From positions 13,579,208 to 13,643,207 of the forward strand of contig HG738138.1 in NCBI GenBank assembly GCA_000499405.2: a stretch of 64,000 bases of DNA, given 5' to 3'. The DNA is from Onchocerca volvulus (lineage: Eukaryota > Nematoda > Chromadorea > Rhabditida > Onchocercidae). The notes beneath the pieces were generated by a model. The model had not been told where the DNA came from. It saw only the letters and a program-made list of their open reading frames with translations, and did no database searches. Position numbers and translations under genes: made by a program. Positions 45,601 through 63,300 of this stretch are shown here, piece after piece (within the stretch, counting starts at the first letter, position 1; the number at the start of each line of letters is the position of its first letter).

Positions 45601-45980
45601 TTTACGCAAGACGGATGAAAATGCTACACTTGCTGGGATCAACAAAGTAATTAACAGTCGAGAAAAAAAAAAAACTAAAAAAGGTTTGAAGCAAGATATG
45701 GAAGAGCACAAAAAGGAGACGAAATCATTAGGAAACAAAGATCCTATTTTATTGAGAATAAAAAAAAAAAAAAAAAAGGACATTTAAAGAAAAGAATAAA
45801 GCAAAAGAATAACAAATTGTACATACACCACCGAAGGGTTTTCCCGACTTTCACAGCTTCCGATCGGGAAATATGGGCATAGCGGAAGAAATAGGTATCT
45901 GGCAAATTAGCATACTCAGAAATTTTATTGGCCGATTATCAGTTTGCATAAATTTTGTTCTAACCAATTAGGCAGAAGCA
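45601..45980. other. Flank between the integrase relic and cathepsin gene 2
   Basis: A-rich runs and a plus-strand stretch near 45830-45950 with no clear identity; the 3' LTR of the retroelement would be expected here but cannot be defined. Homology to the downstream flank of cathepsin gene 1 begins at about 45.99 kb. Confidence 0.4.
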
Positions 45981-46113
45981 ACGGCAGAAGTTTGGCAAAC
46001 TTGGCAGAAACAACATTACATTATGCTCATTTCAGCTTGCTCTTTGTGTCATGGGATTTTCAACTTCAAATATTTTGTTTTGTATATCGTATGTTTGCAT
46101 ATTCCAGTTTATC

Positions 46114-46119
46114 TTTATT
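46114..46119 (-). terminator. Polyadenylation signal AATAAA of cathepsin gene 2
   Basis: AATAAA on the minus strand about 70 nt after the stop codon at 46186, in the same position as in the paralogue. Confidence 0.6.
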
Positions 46120-46185
46120 AACCAAAACCACTAAATGTTAAAAGTTGGAACAATAAATATATCCCGAAATCAAATTCAATCATCA

Positions 46186-49883
<3,698 letters not shown>

Positions 49884-50107
49884 AGCAACGTTTGTGTTTT
49901 TCGAATGCTGGAGGACAGTCGATCATTCTCCTTAAATGAGGAATAAAATCTGTTGATACAGCTTGATAGTGAACCAAATACAATGCAACTGTTGAAGATT
50001 TTATTCGAAATGTGAAATTCTTTTTGACGAATTGTTTATTCAGCGAACATTCCACAGGTCGATCATCAAAGTAAATAGTTGGAAACTTTATGAAAAAATT
50101 ATGATGC

Positions 50108-50136
50108 GAATGAAAGTTTTATTCAAAACAAATTCT
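50108..50136 (-). promoter_or_regulatory. 29-bp block conserved upstream of cathepsin gene 2
   Basis: Identical partner of 42488-42516. The surrounding flank (about 49.9-50.36 kb) aligns with 42.27-42.75 kb, so the duplication carried the promoter. Confidence 0.4.
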
Positions 50137-50360
50137 GGCATTCACAAAAATTTAGAAGTGAAAATATCGGAGAAATGATTTCAGTAAAATGTGGAAGAAA
50201 TTTTAGAAATGCACTGTTCGAGCGAGAATGAATGAAAAAGGCAGTGAAAAATTTACAACAAGAAGGTTAATTTCTTGCATAGCCACTTATAACTAATTTG
50301 ATCGTAAAGTAGCAGGATTTTAATATCTGCATATTTTGATAATTTGAGAATCAATTAGCG

Positions 50361-53300
50361 TTTTTTTTATTTCCACATAATTTCATCTCGAAAATCATTT
50401 CAAATAGCAAGTTCCAAGAAAATTTCTATTTTGGAAAAATTTTATTTGAAATTTCGGATTTATGTATTAATCGGATTTGTTGTATTTTTATTGCTGATGG
50501 AAGATGAATCTGGACTTTTTTTTCATCAAACAGTTCCTGATTTTCATTTTGATATCAATGAAACTTATATTCGGTTAGAAGTATGTGCTCCTTTATGTTC
50601 CTAATATTATTTTAGTCGTAACTGCAAATGACACTCACAAAATAGTTGTCCTCTTCACAATTCATTTTCAAAACCTTTCCATATAACATGCATAGTCACA
50701 GTTATAATTTTTTCTTCATATTCAGTTTTTGTGGAATTTCATCTTCTTTGATATCGTTTTCTTCCAATAACAATAAGAAGAAACAAGCAAATACAACTTA
50801 AATGAAATTCTGCTTACTTCAGAATCAAGTAAATGTATTTTAACTTTTGTTGAGTTAAAATAATTTGTCGTAATTCGCATTCATAAACATAAAGGTGTAT
50901 CCTAAGATGACTCCACCAATCACTACACTTTTAATTTTTTGCTTTTTTCTTTACTTTCAAATTTATTTATAGCATTTCTCATCTATTATCCCTTCGCATT
51001 TTTCGTTTTTATTTTATTTTTTTTTTTTTAAATTTGTTAGCGATTTCAAATTAAAAGACCGAAAGTTCAAGTTGGCAAATGTTTTCTCTGAAATTCCATT
51101 ACACATTGTTGCTCTTTCCACATCAGCAGCTTCGGCGTAATTGTTTAACCTCAGAAATCGTAATATCCTTATTCGCCACCTGGCACAGCTAATCCTTCTG
51201 CGCATTCATTTTGTCAGATTTCAGGACTGCAAGAGTCTAATCATCGTCAGTAATAAAAACGACATGGGAACTGCTGCTATTACCGAAATTTCACTGTTTT
51301 TTTCTCGAAAAAAAAAGATTGTCTTCTGAACTTTTTGTAAGAAGGAAGAGTAAGGTCACAACTAATGATGATCTCTTTCTTTCCCTCCATTTCCAATGCC
51401 GTAGGAGAGTAGGTTTGTGTACTGCATAAACCCGTGATGGTCATTTAATTCCTCAAGTGGACCAATCATGCATCTGTTGACTTTTGCAATCGGTCATCTG
51501 AAATGCAAATTAATCTAAACAACAAATTATCCATGAAAATCGTACAGATAAGCCGTCGAAATAGCTTTCGCTCATGACGCTAAATCATCCCTCGCTGTCT
51601 TCTAAGTCTTCTAAGAGAATATTAATGATATAATTATAAAATGTATGATGGAGAAATATTTTTTCAATACGTTAGAACTGTAATCACATTTGAATCTGAT
51701 ATGATTCAAATTTTATAAACGCTATTTTCCAGTGCTATGTATAAAATTGATGAAATGAAAATGATTGACGCATAGAAACTTATCAATAAATAAAAAGACG
51801 AATGGATAGAAGTATGAAATGAAATCAAAGCATGAAATATTAAAAAAAAAAAAAAAAAAGCGCAAATTATTTGTTTGGCTTGCATGAACGAGAAATTTGT
51901 TGCTTATCTCAAACAAATGGCGACTGAGTAGTTAAAATAAATTTAATAAGGAACTGGCATTAATTATAAAATATGTTGTAATTACTGAGCTGGTATTCCC
52001 GATCTTTTGCATACATTAAGTGATTAGTCTAATCATACGTTTATTCTAATTTGTTGTTAATTAATATCCAAATTTTGCATGAAAGCCAAATGATTCAGCT
52101 TTCACCAAATATCCAAATTACAGAAACACATCTCTTCCAATAATGTGACTTATGCGAAATGGCACGTAATCGGGAAATGACAATCTTATCTCACATAAAA
52201 AGTCTGGTAATTTTGAACCTTCGTTCATTTATTCGATTGTAAATAAAAGTTTTCTTATTAAATGTCTACTATAAATTAATTTTTAGAAGTAAGACACCAA
52301 TTTGGAACGATTTCTCATGATTATTAGTGTCATGAAGTGTCACGAAATACAGTTGAATTTCACAAAAATATAACAGTCTCGAGAAATCTTTATTTCTGAT
52401 ACTGGCATTCGATATGGTAAAGGAGATGATTGCCATAATTTTCTTTATAATAGCATTGCAGATGTAACTAGTAAAATCCAGTAATTATGATCAAATAACA
52501 ACTAACCACTTCACAAAAGAGCGTTAATCGTCTGATGAGGTTGCATAATCTTCTGAGCAAACTTCGGCCTTCTTTTTTTTGACAAAAAAGAGAGAAAATG
52601 GGCAAGTGTTGAAAGATAATAGCCAACAACAACCCGAAAGAAAATGCTGAACAAATAACAAAGCTATTAGTAGTATTAAGGTGATGATGAAACTATAAAG
52701 AAATTCAGAAAATAGCTAGAAAAGTAGCGGAAAAAAAAAATTTTTTTGAACAGTGTAACATGAAAATAAAGAACTGATAATAGTCAATAATTAAAAACGG
52801 ATGCTATCCATCAATATCAAAAAGTAAAACATAGGAAGAATTGTTATAATCAATAAGCAATACGGTTAATAATTTTTTTTTAATTTCAAGTAATTCAAAA
52901 ATTCAAAGCTATTGCTTGTTTAAAAATCCAAATGCACATCAAAAATGAATCAGAGAGTTGCAAGATTTCCACATTATATCACTGAAACACTATGCAGATG
53001 AAGTGATTTGTGTTAAATGTACGAATTCGTAAATAAAAACAAAAAAGTATGCAAAATTAGGAAAACAATGAAACAATTTTTTGCACGGAAAAAGAAAAAA
53101 AAGAAAGATTAATGAGATCGAAATCAATTCCGATGATTGAAGCTCTCTTCAGTCTGAAATTGAATTGCTTTTAAGCCATCAAAGCGTAATTATTTGCTCA
53201 AATCTTGACTTTTTATCAAAAATATATGAAGGAAAGCAAAAGATGAGCCTAGTTATGCACAATCATCGCGAAACCTAATAATACGTGTTCATACTGTATT

Positions 53301-54456
53301 TAAATATGCACTTGATGAATATTGTTTTGGACTCTACAACATGGTAATTTTCATTGTTATAGCTAATTAATTCCTGGTAATATATTGACTACATCGAAAA
53401 CAGTACATTGAAGTTGAAAGACAGCAGAGAAGCCAGAGGAGGATGGTACTCATTATCGGACATTTAATTACCAGGTGCATTGGAGGTAAGTAAGTGCGAA
53501 AAGTCTAAGAGATAATACTTCACCCAAAACAAACTGAAACAGGGACACAGTGACCTATTCGTATCATTACAAGGTACATGAAGTAAATTTTTGGCGCTAG
53601 TTGCAAACTCAGCTTTTCCAAAATCAGGCAAAAAACACTGTCAAGCGCGGCCAAATTATTTCATATCTAACAAAAATGCTTCCTGTCTAAAGCTCTCGAA
53701 AACATTACATTAACTTTGTAAGAACAGAAAATTTTTAGAAATAATTTGAACAAATTGAAGTTTAGTGAGCATAAATAATTATGGCTTGTGAGACGCATAT
53801 CTTCGCATCACAAATAATCCCACAAAAAGCTTCTTTCATTTCCTCTACAGATCCAACAATGAATTAATAACACTGGCTTCGCCACTTGTATATCCTTCAA
53901 AAAAGGCTCAAATTTCAGCATACATCCGCCTGATAATAGAGATGCAGTAACATATTCATAATTGATGTTGAAGGATGGGACGACTATATTTCTACCGTTA
54001 CCGTAATTCACTCTTGAAAAACGATTCTTCCTTAGGAAGACAAAAAAGCCAATTAAAGCAGATGTCCGGGAATCATACTTCCATAGCTGTAGGAAAAAAT
54101 CGTTGTCATCCGAGAGAGACAAGTGAAAGAGAAAGAGAGAGAATTTGAACTTTCCCTTTTTAAATGTGGAAACGGGAAAAAAAAAAAGAGTGTAACGAAT
54201 TTCTTCATCTCCATCTTCTCTTCCTTTTCTTTTTATACAAGTCTCTCTCTTTTTAAATTCATATTTCTTGAAATTTTAATTTTAACAGCACTTTTATATT
54301 ATTTTCCTATTTTGTTTTTCACTTTTCCCTTCATTCCTTTTTATTTTCTTTTATCCCTGAAAGCTTATGCGTTGCTTTTTCACATATCTTTTCATCTTTG
54401 TTCGCTCGTTAAGCATACCGTAAACCGAAGGTGGAGTTAACCACTTTTGTTTCCAG
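50361..54456. other. Intergenic, no gene supported
   Basis: Past the end of the cathepsin duplication I see no phase-matched exons. A slightly GC-richer block at 51.03-51.24 kb gives a 63-codon Arg-rich minus frame with no motif. A 104-codon minus frame at 53808-54122 has no recognisable domain and could be chance. No RNA gene was recognised. Confidence 0.5.
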
Positions 54457-54511
54457 CAAAATGAAATTAAGGAATAAATCCATTCTTCTCAAGTTTCCGG
54501 GTCGTACTGCG
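54456..54511 (+). other. Candidate first exon of the SIX gene, possible trans-splice acceptor
   Basis: TTTGTTTCCAG ends at 54456 and ATG follows at 54461. The frame runs 17 codons ([17 protein letters not shown]) to a GTATTC donor in phase 0, matching the next exon at 54671. A spliced leader could be added at 54456. The evidence is positional only. Confidence 0.45.
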
Positions 54512-57329
54512 GTATTCTTTCTTACCTTCTTCTAAGCAGTACGCAATTTTTTTAAGGTTTGATTTTCATTAATTTTAAACGGTCCTCCCAGTTCGGATTC
54601 AAATCAGTAGATAATTTTTGTTTTCATTCCAAGATTTTTATATAACTTGAAAAATCGTTTTTTTTTCCAGTATAAAAATGAAGATAAGCTTGATTGCTTA
54701 TCACTTTTTGATTTAACTGTTATGCTACTTGCAGAAAATATTGACCGATTAGAATTAATACGATCATTTACAGGAGAAATTTCAATCCATCTGTTCAATC
54801 AATGGATGCAAAGGATAATGGGAAACATAAGTGTGGAACAAAACGATCCATGCTTATTTCGTCTGGCTGCTACTTTTTCATCTGATCAGGTAATTCTTCG
54901 TAATCGGGAAAATTTTGCAATGTTTATTTAAATTGTACAAAATCTTCAAATTTTTGCTTTTAAATTCAAATTTACAAAGTGGCGTATCTGAGCAAGGATA
55001 CAAACGCATATATAAACAGCCGCCGAATACTGCTGAAGCTTCTTTTAATAAAAATGAGATAACAACGGAAAAATTGCTGAGAAATCTAAAGTTGCTGGAA
55101 GTATCAGATGTTTAAAATCCTAAAATCAACTATTTAAAATCGATATGGCATTTCCAAACGAACTAAATTGTAAATTATCCACTTGTATTGAAGTTCCTTT
55201 ATAATTTCGATCAAAATTTGACTACAGTTTCATACTTCAATAAATTAAGTTATGTTTAGATAGACTGCATCTGTGAAGCACTTTATCAAGCTCGTGATGG
55301 CGCAAAATTACTAGAATTATTTCAACCTAATGTACATAATGTCATGTTTTACCGGTGTCGATATTATTCAAGTTCTGTTCTACGTGCTTATCTCTATACA
55401 CTGTATTACAGCAAGCGCTATGAGGAACTATTTCAGGCTCGTTTCTGCCATCATTTTCATTCGATTATTTTCTGCTTAAGCATTTATTTGCAATTTCTTA
55501 TTTCTATTACCAATTCATTTTCCTACTTAATTACTCATTTGCACTTTTCAATTTATATGCTTTACTTTTTCTTCAAATTAATTTATATACTTTCACACTT
55601 TGGCTAATTGTTGATCTAGATATTTTCTTAATGACTCTATCTTACAGAATCATTTTTGGACTTTTGACTTAATTACCTGAAAAAAATTTCCGAAAATCTT
55701 TTACTAATTATCATTTTTTCTAGATAATGTATGAATGATCATATTTGAATAGCAAACGACTTGCAAACTCTGACTTACTTATTCAACTTTGAGTGATATC
55801 CTTTTCCAATATTTGAGATTGAATTTCAGACGATAGCATCGAATACGTTTGAGCAACGATTTTACAGCGAATTGCAAGACTTATGGTATAAAGCACGCTA
55901 TGCTGAGGTATTGTACAATGCTTATGTATTGATTATGTACTAGAATTTCTACTTTTGGCTTCGAGCAGAAAAGATTTAAATTTAGAATTAGTCGTTCGGA
56001 TTACTCAGATCATCAATTAAGTAAAAAATAGCTCATTATCTGCAGCAACATATCAGTTAGCTCGTGACTGGTGAAACACGGCAGGTGTTCATAGATTAGT
56101 TAACCATACATCCCTCCTGATCAGTTGTCGCATGCCTTAAAGTTGATGCGATTGCTGAATGATTCAACTTTGGAAAGGACTGGGATTCGTTTTTCTTTTC
56201 GGTCTTCTTAAATATTAAATTCCTCAAGCTATAAATTGTTAAATATTATTTTTAGAACGAAGAGCGGCGACAAAAAGAGTTGGGTGCTGTAGAGAAATAT
56301 CGCTTACGAAAAAAACATCCACCACCGCGGTCCATTTGGGATGGGCAAGAAACTATTTATAGCTTCAAGGAAAATGCTAGGAAGTTATGGTTTGAGTGAT
56401 CCACTAAATTAAAGGAATAAAAAAGATTAAATCTAGCCAATCCACTATAATAGTGGAGTTTAGATCAAAAATTCAAATTTAATTTTAGGTTATTACTTCA
56501 TAAACATTTCTTCAAATCTATATATTGTTGAAATATTTCTTTTTTAGATTCTTCGACAATTTTATAGAAAAAACAAATATCCCACACTTGAGGATAAAAA
56601 AGAAATTGCACGAATCACTGATTTAAAGATTATACAGGTGAGATTATTGCATCTTCATTCTCGTGTCAAGCCAATATGCATATTTATTTGTTATATTCGC
56701 AGCACAGATAATTTTTTTTAAGATTTCGAAGTTTGGTAATTTTCGAAATCTTTCAGTTTTTTATATAAATAAGATAAGCTAATAAAGTTAGGATTAATGA
56801 AGTTGAAATGCAAGCGACAAAATGTGACAAAAGTGATAAATGCTTGTTTCAGTAGTTCAAATAGTGAGAATGTCCTTTCTTGATTATACAGTACTAAAAT
56901 TAGGATCTTTTTAATTGTCGGGATTACTGGATACCTACAATTATATGGTTCTTTAAAAGAGTATAGGCAATTAGAAATTTATGATCGTTAATCAAAAGTT
57001 ATTTGTTTTTCATTCTCGAATGCTTTATTGTATCGTATATTGTGATTTATCCTCATATTCATGATGAAGTTAACATCTCTCTTATGTCAAATTAAAAAAA
57101 AAAAAAAAAAGAGATTAAAGTGTTGATACATGGTCGCTCATTCAATTTATTTGCTCAAGTTATTATGGCTTTTTAGAACTTCATTGATAAGCTATCATAT
57201 TTTCAATATTTCAAAAAACAGTTTCAGATTTCCAACTGGTTCAAAAACAGGCGGCAACGTGATAAAAGCTCTTCAACTGGTCAATTTTCATCAGCAGTGC
57301 CAATACAGTTTGATAGTTTTAATCTATAA
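54461..57329 (+). CDS. SIX-class homeobox transcription factor, SIX4/5 type (UNC-39-like)
   Basis: Nuclear DNA-binding factor with a SIX domain followed by a homeodomain. Exons: 54461-54511 (tentative start), 54671-54889, 55260-55436, 55830-55907, 56256-56383, 56548-56637, 57228-57329. The SIX domain begins at [13 protein letters not shown] and continues through the second and third main exons ([13 protein letters not shown]). The homeodomain region runs from [14 protein letters not shown] through [14 protein letters not shown] to [13 protein letters not shown], with Lys at homeodomain position 50 as in all SIX proteins. [17 protein letters not shown] and FYRKNKYP resemble SIX4/5 more than SIX1/2 or SIX3/6. 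It ends 21 residues after the homeodomain at TAA 57327-57329; about 281 residues in all. Two junctions are odd: a GC donor after 55436 and a one-base phase conflict between the exons ending at 56383 and starting at 56548. Confidence 0.85.
55437..55829 (+). other. Intron of the SIX gene with apparent GC donor
   Basis: The conserved SIX-domain reading joins GAACTATTTCAG to ACGATAGCA in phase 0. The intron then starts GCTCGT and ends TTTCAG. The nearest GT donor (GTTTCT at 55441) would shift the frame into an early stop. Confidence 0.6.
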
Positions 57330-60300
57330 TGTATTCCGTCATTTCATGTTTGCAATTAAGAATTGAAATGCTTCTGAACAAAGTGGAACGAGAAAATATT
57401 TATGAGAATAGCAATGTATAATGATAGAATTTGTAATTTCATTGAATACATTAAATTACAGATTTTTTAGGACTGAGAATACTGATTGAACAATATGCTG
57501 AATAGTTGATAAATGTTAAGATCATTTCGATTATCATTTTATACCAAATTGCTTTTTGAATTCTAAATTTCTGGAAAATATTGTCTTGAAGATAAACTTC
57601 AATCCCAGAAAATGTGACTTATTTTTATGATCAAACAATTTGCTACCATTGTTTTTCTTTGAGATGCGATGGTACGATTAAAAGGACAAATAAAATTCAG
57701 TTAGCAGAGAGTATCACAGAATTGAAAATTCAATTTCGCTACATTCGACACTTTTCTACCTATCCATGTTGCAGATGAGAATGAAGTCAGGATGAGCAGC
57801 TTGATTATCTATCGTGCTGTCAAATAATTGATCCAGTCAATTATTTGACTGGATATAGCAATAGATGCATGTTGGCTGGTTGGCAAATGCTCGATAAATC
57901 TCTGTAGGCTTTATCAACATCTCCTCGATTCTGATGAGTCGCTCCAATAATTGGAAATAAAAAATTTATTTTTGTCGATTGATGAATACTTTACCACAAC
58001 TCGCAGTATTTGCATATTGTCATTGATTGGTATTACAAGTTGAACAAGTTAATTATTACTGTGCATAAAATCATATATATTCAGAAAAAATATTCAAAAT
58101 TTTGTCTTCTTTTAAAATCTATTGGTAAAATTTTGACAAGGATTGTAGTTAGCTTAATAAGGAAATTTCGAAATGGGATTCCATTAACTGAGTAAAAGAA
58201 AGCTAACGCTTCTGTGGTATCATCTGAATAATAGTAAATATGCAAAAATATTAGTGTCAAGAAATGAAAAGTCCAAGCGGGACTGCAATAGTATTGAAAG
58301 ATGTGACATTCGTATGCATGCAAGTGCGTCATATATCTGCATGCTCATGCATCCCGTACATGCACATTCGTGTGTTTCTTTGCGCTCATGCACATAATTA
58401 ACAGCTTTGACAAAGTTCAAGACTATCATCCTTCTATTCCTTCCTTCTACCCTCAGATTTGATATATAAATGCCACCAATCCTTTCAATTTTTCATTTTT
58501 CGTAATTATTCTTCTTCGAATCGCACATAAATTGATGATCTAAGCAACTGATTTTCCCGCATCGACAGCATTTTAAGTGACACGAACATTTGTTCTTAAC
58601 TCATTATCTCACCATAATGACAAATAAAAAAAATTATACTTTACCTCGGAATGCATCACTTTGATTTTGAAAATCGAAAGCTTTATAAAAATTATTTTTG
58701 AGTAAATTCAAACATTTTCTAAATTCTATTTTATTTTGGGAAAGAATTTTTTTACTCAAAAAGTTTTCGAATTCCTGTATATTAATCTTGGAAGCCCGAG
58801 ATATTAGCATAAAAATTCTCTTCTCTTTTTAAACTGTTAAATTCGATCAATAATTTGTTAAATGAAGAGAGGTGAGAGATCTTTCTCGTCTTCTCTTTTC
58901 TTGATATCTATTTGGGCTCAATTTCAGAATAAACAGTTGGCAATGCATCCTAGAACATATTAGAATATCGATGAATGTTGGTCATGATTAGCCAACCATA
59001 TCGACTGATCAAACACGATTAATCTGTTGTGCTTAAATTTAAATCCAAAAGTTCGATGTTCAAAGGAATGTAAAATCGACGTTGCATTGAATATCGAATG
59101 ATCATACTTCAGTCTATAGCTTTTTCATACCTCTGCATATTTTTCATTCATTTTATGAATTTCGATTTATATTGGTGGAATATAGTTGATATTTTTTTTT
59201 TAAGGTCTATCAAAAATTAAATCGATTGAACGCTACGTACATTTGCTACTTCTGTCAATTCAGCTCTTCTAAGTTCAAAAATTTTGTCTGTATAAAAACG
59301 ATTCGAAAATGGGTCATCTTGTCCTAATTACAATCCTTTCGACCATTTCTTCTCTTCCCTTCACCATTTATTTCTAGTAGAAATTTTGTATAATTGTATG
59401 AATATCATAAATGCATAGAACGAACAACATAGCTTCCAATGACACAGCTCAATCAATAGATCAAGCAGTGTGACAAGTTGTCTATGTTCCTCAATCATAT
59501 TAGCCATTATTTGTTTTTTTCTTTCATTCTACTTTTCTTCTTTCCCTAATTTATTTTTTGCTTGTCTCCCGAAAGTTCATTGCATGAAATTACTGACCAT
59601 TCAGTTTCAAATGAAATTCTTGATTTGACAATACCAAAATTATCGAATATATCTTAATTTTCAGTCAACTCTTGAATTTTGTTTCTTGATGCAGTTTGTT
59701 CCTTTACACTATTTTTATTCATTCTGCTTCCGTTTTTTGATGAATATTTCTTCATTCGTTATCAAAAATTCATTTTCCATTATATAATAGTTTCCGTGTC
59801 GATGCGAATATTTTCGTCAGAATAATATCGCCCCAAGAATCCATGCATCTTTCAAATGCTTCTTCATTTAAGTGTTGTTTCATTGCTGGATGATGTGAAA
59901 AATGGTGTATCTATCGTTGCAGTTCTTCAGAATTCTTCTCATTGCTCTTTGGGGCTGATCATTTTCAATGTCACCAGTGCTTCACCTATGAAATGCACAG
60001 AGACAGAGAAAATATGTCACCTTGCAGATTTATTTTTCTCGTCACTACTGTTAAAAATGAAATTCATCGCCAAGTCACATTCTTCTTATTCCATTATGAT
60101 TCTTTTATAATTAAAATGGGAAATTTCTATTTTATAAGCGGTAAGTGACGTATATCATTCAGGTTCTTGTGTTATAATACTTGATATTATTAGAAAGTAA
60201 TTCAGAATAACTTGGAAATTCTTATGATTTTTTCATTAAAAGGACCTTAGAATTTCTGTTTTCTAAAGTCATTGCTCAGTTTGCAATATTGTTCAGGAAA

Positions 60301-63300
60301 ATATAAAAATCTTTTCACACTACCATTCCTATATATTCCAATCAAAAGAAGCAGAAAGATAATGTCTATGTGATTTGAATAATATTAGATTAGAACAGAT
60401 TCTAAGAAAAGTCAAACTAAAAATCATCTAACAAATAATATCCTTCGTGTCTACCTCTTCATCAGATATACATCAGACATAATTTATCATACTTGTTAAA
60501 TTGTTCGATGGTCTATCTCCGCTAAGGTTATCGGAGTTTTTCATCAGACGAAACTTGGATAAAAAAATGTTAAGTTGAATGGTTCATGGTATGAAAATTT
60601 CCTATCCTTATTCCAACCGAAATTCCTTACCAACAAATCTATTTCAAGTCATTAGGAAATGAGAAAGTCCATAAATTTTCTTAGACATTGCGCCAACTTT
60701 GACATTGCTATTGTCATTTCCATTTTCTTTGCTGCACAATGCAATGTCAATATAATAATTATTATAAGTAGCATTTATTATTATTTGTATGTTGAAATTC
60801 AAATACAAAACGAATAAGTACACAATCCTCTTCTGGAGAGAAGAACTATACTATAAATGTTATACAAGGAAATGGGGCATTTACAAAGAGTATTATGGCT
60901 TATTCTTCTTTAATCATCCAATATTGCAACTGCTATTGTAACAGTCTTTTGGAAAAGACATTTGTTAACATGGCTATTTCAATTGATAAGGGATTTCAAT
61001 ATGGGAAATATAAGCAGTATCGAAATAAAAAAAAAAAAAACTTGTTAATTCAACATTTGGAACGTTTGCATAATCATTTGCTTTGTTTTATCTCCAGCTT
61101 TTTGTTTACTGGCTTGAATTAAAAAGCACAGAACTCGTTTTATCAACAGATGGAATAATTTCCATCCGGAAGCTACCACATACTGTGGAATTTTGTTTTT
61201 GATCGGCACTGAGCTACCCCCGCACGGCACTCAGTAACTATCTCAATTTTAGCATTACGTGCTGTACGTTTTTCTCCTACATACGTTTATGGCATTCAAT
61301 CGGAATAGCTAATCAGTGAAGCAGAAATAGATTCTGTATATTTGTAGGTCGTTATGCTGATCTAATTAGAGATGGAAGATGATTTAATATTATTTAGCAG
61401 CAATCGAATGATGGATGCATGCAGTAGATGCGTATAAAGATTCTCTCCTTAATTAATTATTAGCAAATAATGTCTGAATAATCTGTCCCCAATCTTACAT
61501 CCAGATTCTTACACACATGCGCACTCACAGACGCTTACGCCACACAAAAATTAAGTGAGACATAAACAAAACATAAACATAACAAATGAAGTGGGACAAA
61601 TCGCCATAAATTTGCTTTGTCCATTGTTCAACGGACTCGAAATCCAGATTTTATAATTTATAGTTGCGCGATTTCAGTTATCTTTCAGGAAAAGAGCGAC
61701 TGAATCATAGAAGAAAGTGATGAATTCTTTCCAAATGAGACTGGAATGGTTATCTTCCAACTTCCAATTTCCCAAAATTTGCTGTAATATGCTGGTCATT
61801 CGAATTCAGATACTGATTGCGGAACTGGAGAATTTGGTATTGCTTTCATTTCCGTTCTATCAGCTGTTACTCATCATTTTGAAATTTATATAGAATAAAA
61901 AGATGAAGTTTGGATTTGAACTGAAATGTTGAGTAGTTAAAATGAACATAACATTTCAAAAGATTGGTTAGAGAAGAAGAGAAAGAAGATTCAGTTTTTT
62001 AAGAAACGATTCAAATTTTTCTCATTGAAGTTTCATATCTAAAAAAATTTTTGTAAGTTTTAAAGTTTTTCATTTAGATTTGTTCAAATTTCATAAGAGG
62101 CCAAATATATTCATTGCCATAGACATTATATATAAATTCCAATTCTTTCTTCTGTTCCACATTTCGTTATTTTATCTTTCTATTTTTATTATCTTGTTTG
62201 CTTTCACTAATTTTTATCTGCACCTTTTTTAATTTGTTTGAAAAGAATTCTTACCTTTCGTCCAAATTAGTGGAGGAAATAATTTTTTTTTCTGATTTAC
62301 ACCTATTTCCTCTTTTTAAATTCGTCGGAAATAGAATTTTGAAATGTACATAAAAAGAGTTAAGGAATTCAAGAAATTCATGAAAATCCAACGAATTTTT
62401 TTCCATCACTTTGAAGATATTGTTGTATTGACAATTACGAGAATTTCATGCTTGGCTTCAACCATTTTAATCTGAGCTTTCATCAGAGAGTGAAAGCACA
62501 GGTTAGGATGGTTGATTTGATCCCTTCTGACACATATGTATTATTACTCATCAAAACAAGGTCGTGCTAGAGTACTGGAAGCTTTCCGAAGCTCAGAGAA
62601 ATTCGACAGTTTTTAACTGTGAATTGGAAGAATTTTCACTTCCCGATTCATTGCTTTCAGCCAACTTTTGGCCTGAAGATTGCGAGTGTCTGATTTTGAA
62701 ATGGATTTCTTTGGAATTTTTTAAATAAAGACAAGCTTGATCGTTTCCTCTTTTTTTCTTAAAAAATTCAATTGTTTATTTTTTTAAGTTTTCAAGAAAT
62801 TCAATTAATTTTCTTCTGCATTGCTCGTAAAGTGGGTCGTGTATAAATAAATATGCATGCGGTATGTTTATGCGTATGTGCATGCATGCACGTGTAGTAG
62901 TGTGGATGTGTGCTTGTGCATTTATGCATGTATCAGTAGTTATGAGAGATGCATACCTTCCACAAATACTTTTTATAATTGCAATGTAGTCGTAGGATAT
63001 TTCAGACTGATTATTATTCTGTGAAAACTTGAAGTAATATGTTTCTCAGTGGGTTTCTAGTGTCATCGAAGCTTCTCGATAATGGTTGACACAGACGAAT
63101 AGATGTAATAGAGATTTGTTGTTGACAAGGATTTCTACTTATATGTTATGAGACAGGTAATTATCCAAGAATATTACTAATAAGGCTGATCGTTAGATTT
63201 CCTTCTTCATTATTTTTCAATTGAAGAACTGTTCCTGGAGTCTTCCTTGAGCGATGGACTGATCGTTACGATCGTTTTGTTTTACAGTGAATGTTCGTTC

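Noticed and set aside
53808..54122. 104-codon minus-strand frame upstream of the SIX gene
   Set aside because: No recognised domain, splice partners or conserved motif; length alone is not enough in this sequence.
54915..55115. 66-codon plus-strand frame inside a SIX-gene intron
   Set aside because: The flanking exons join directly in phase 0 at [13 protein letters not shown], as in other SIX proteins, and no good acceptor precedes the frame.
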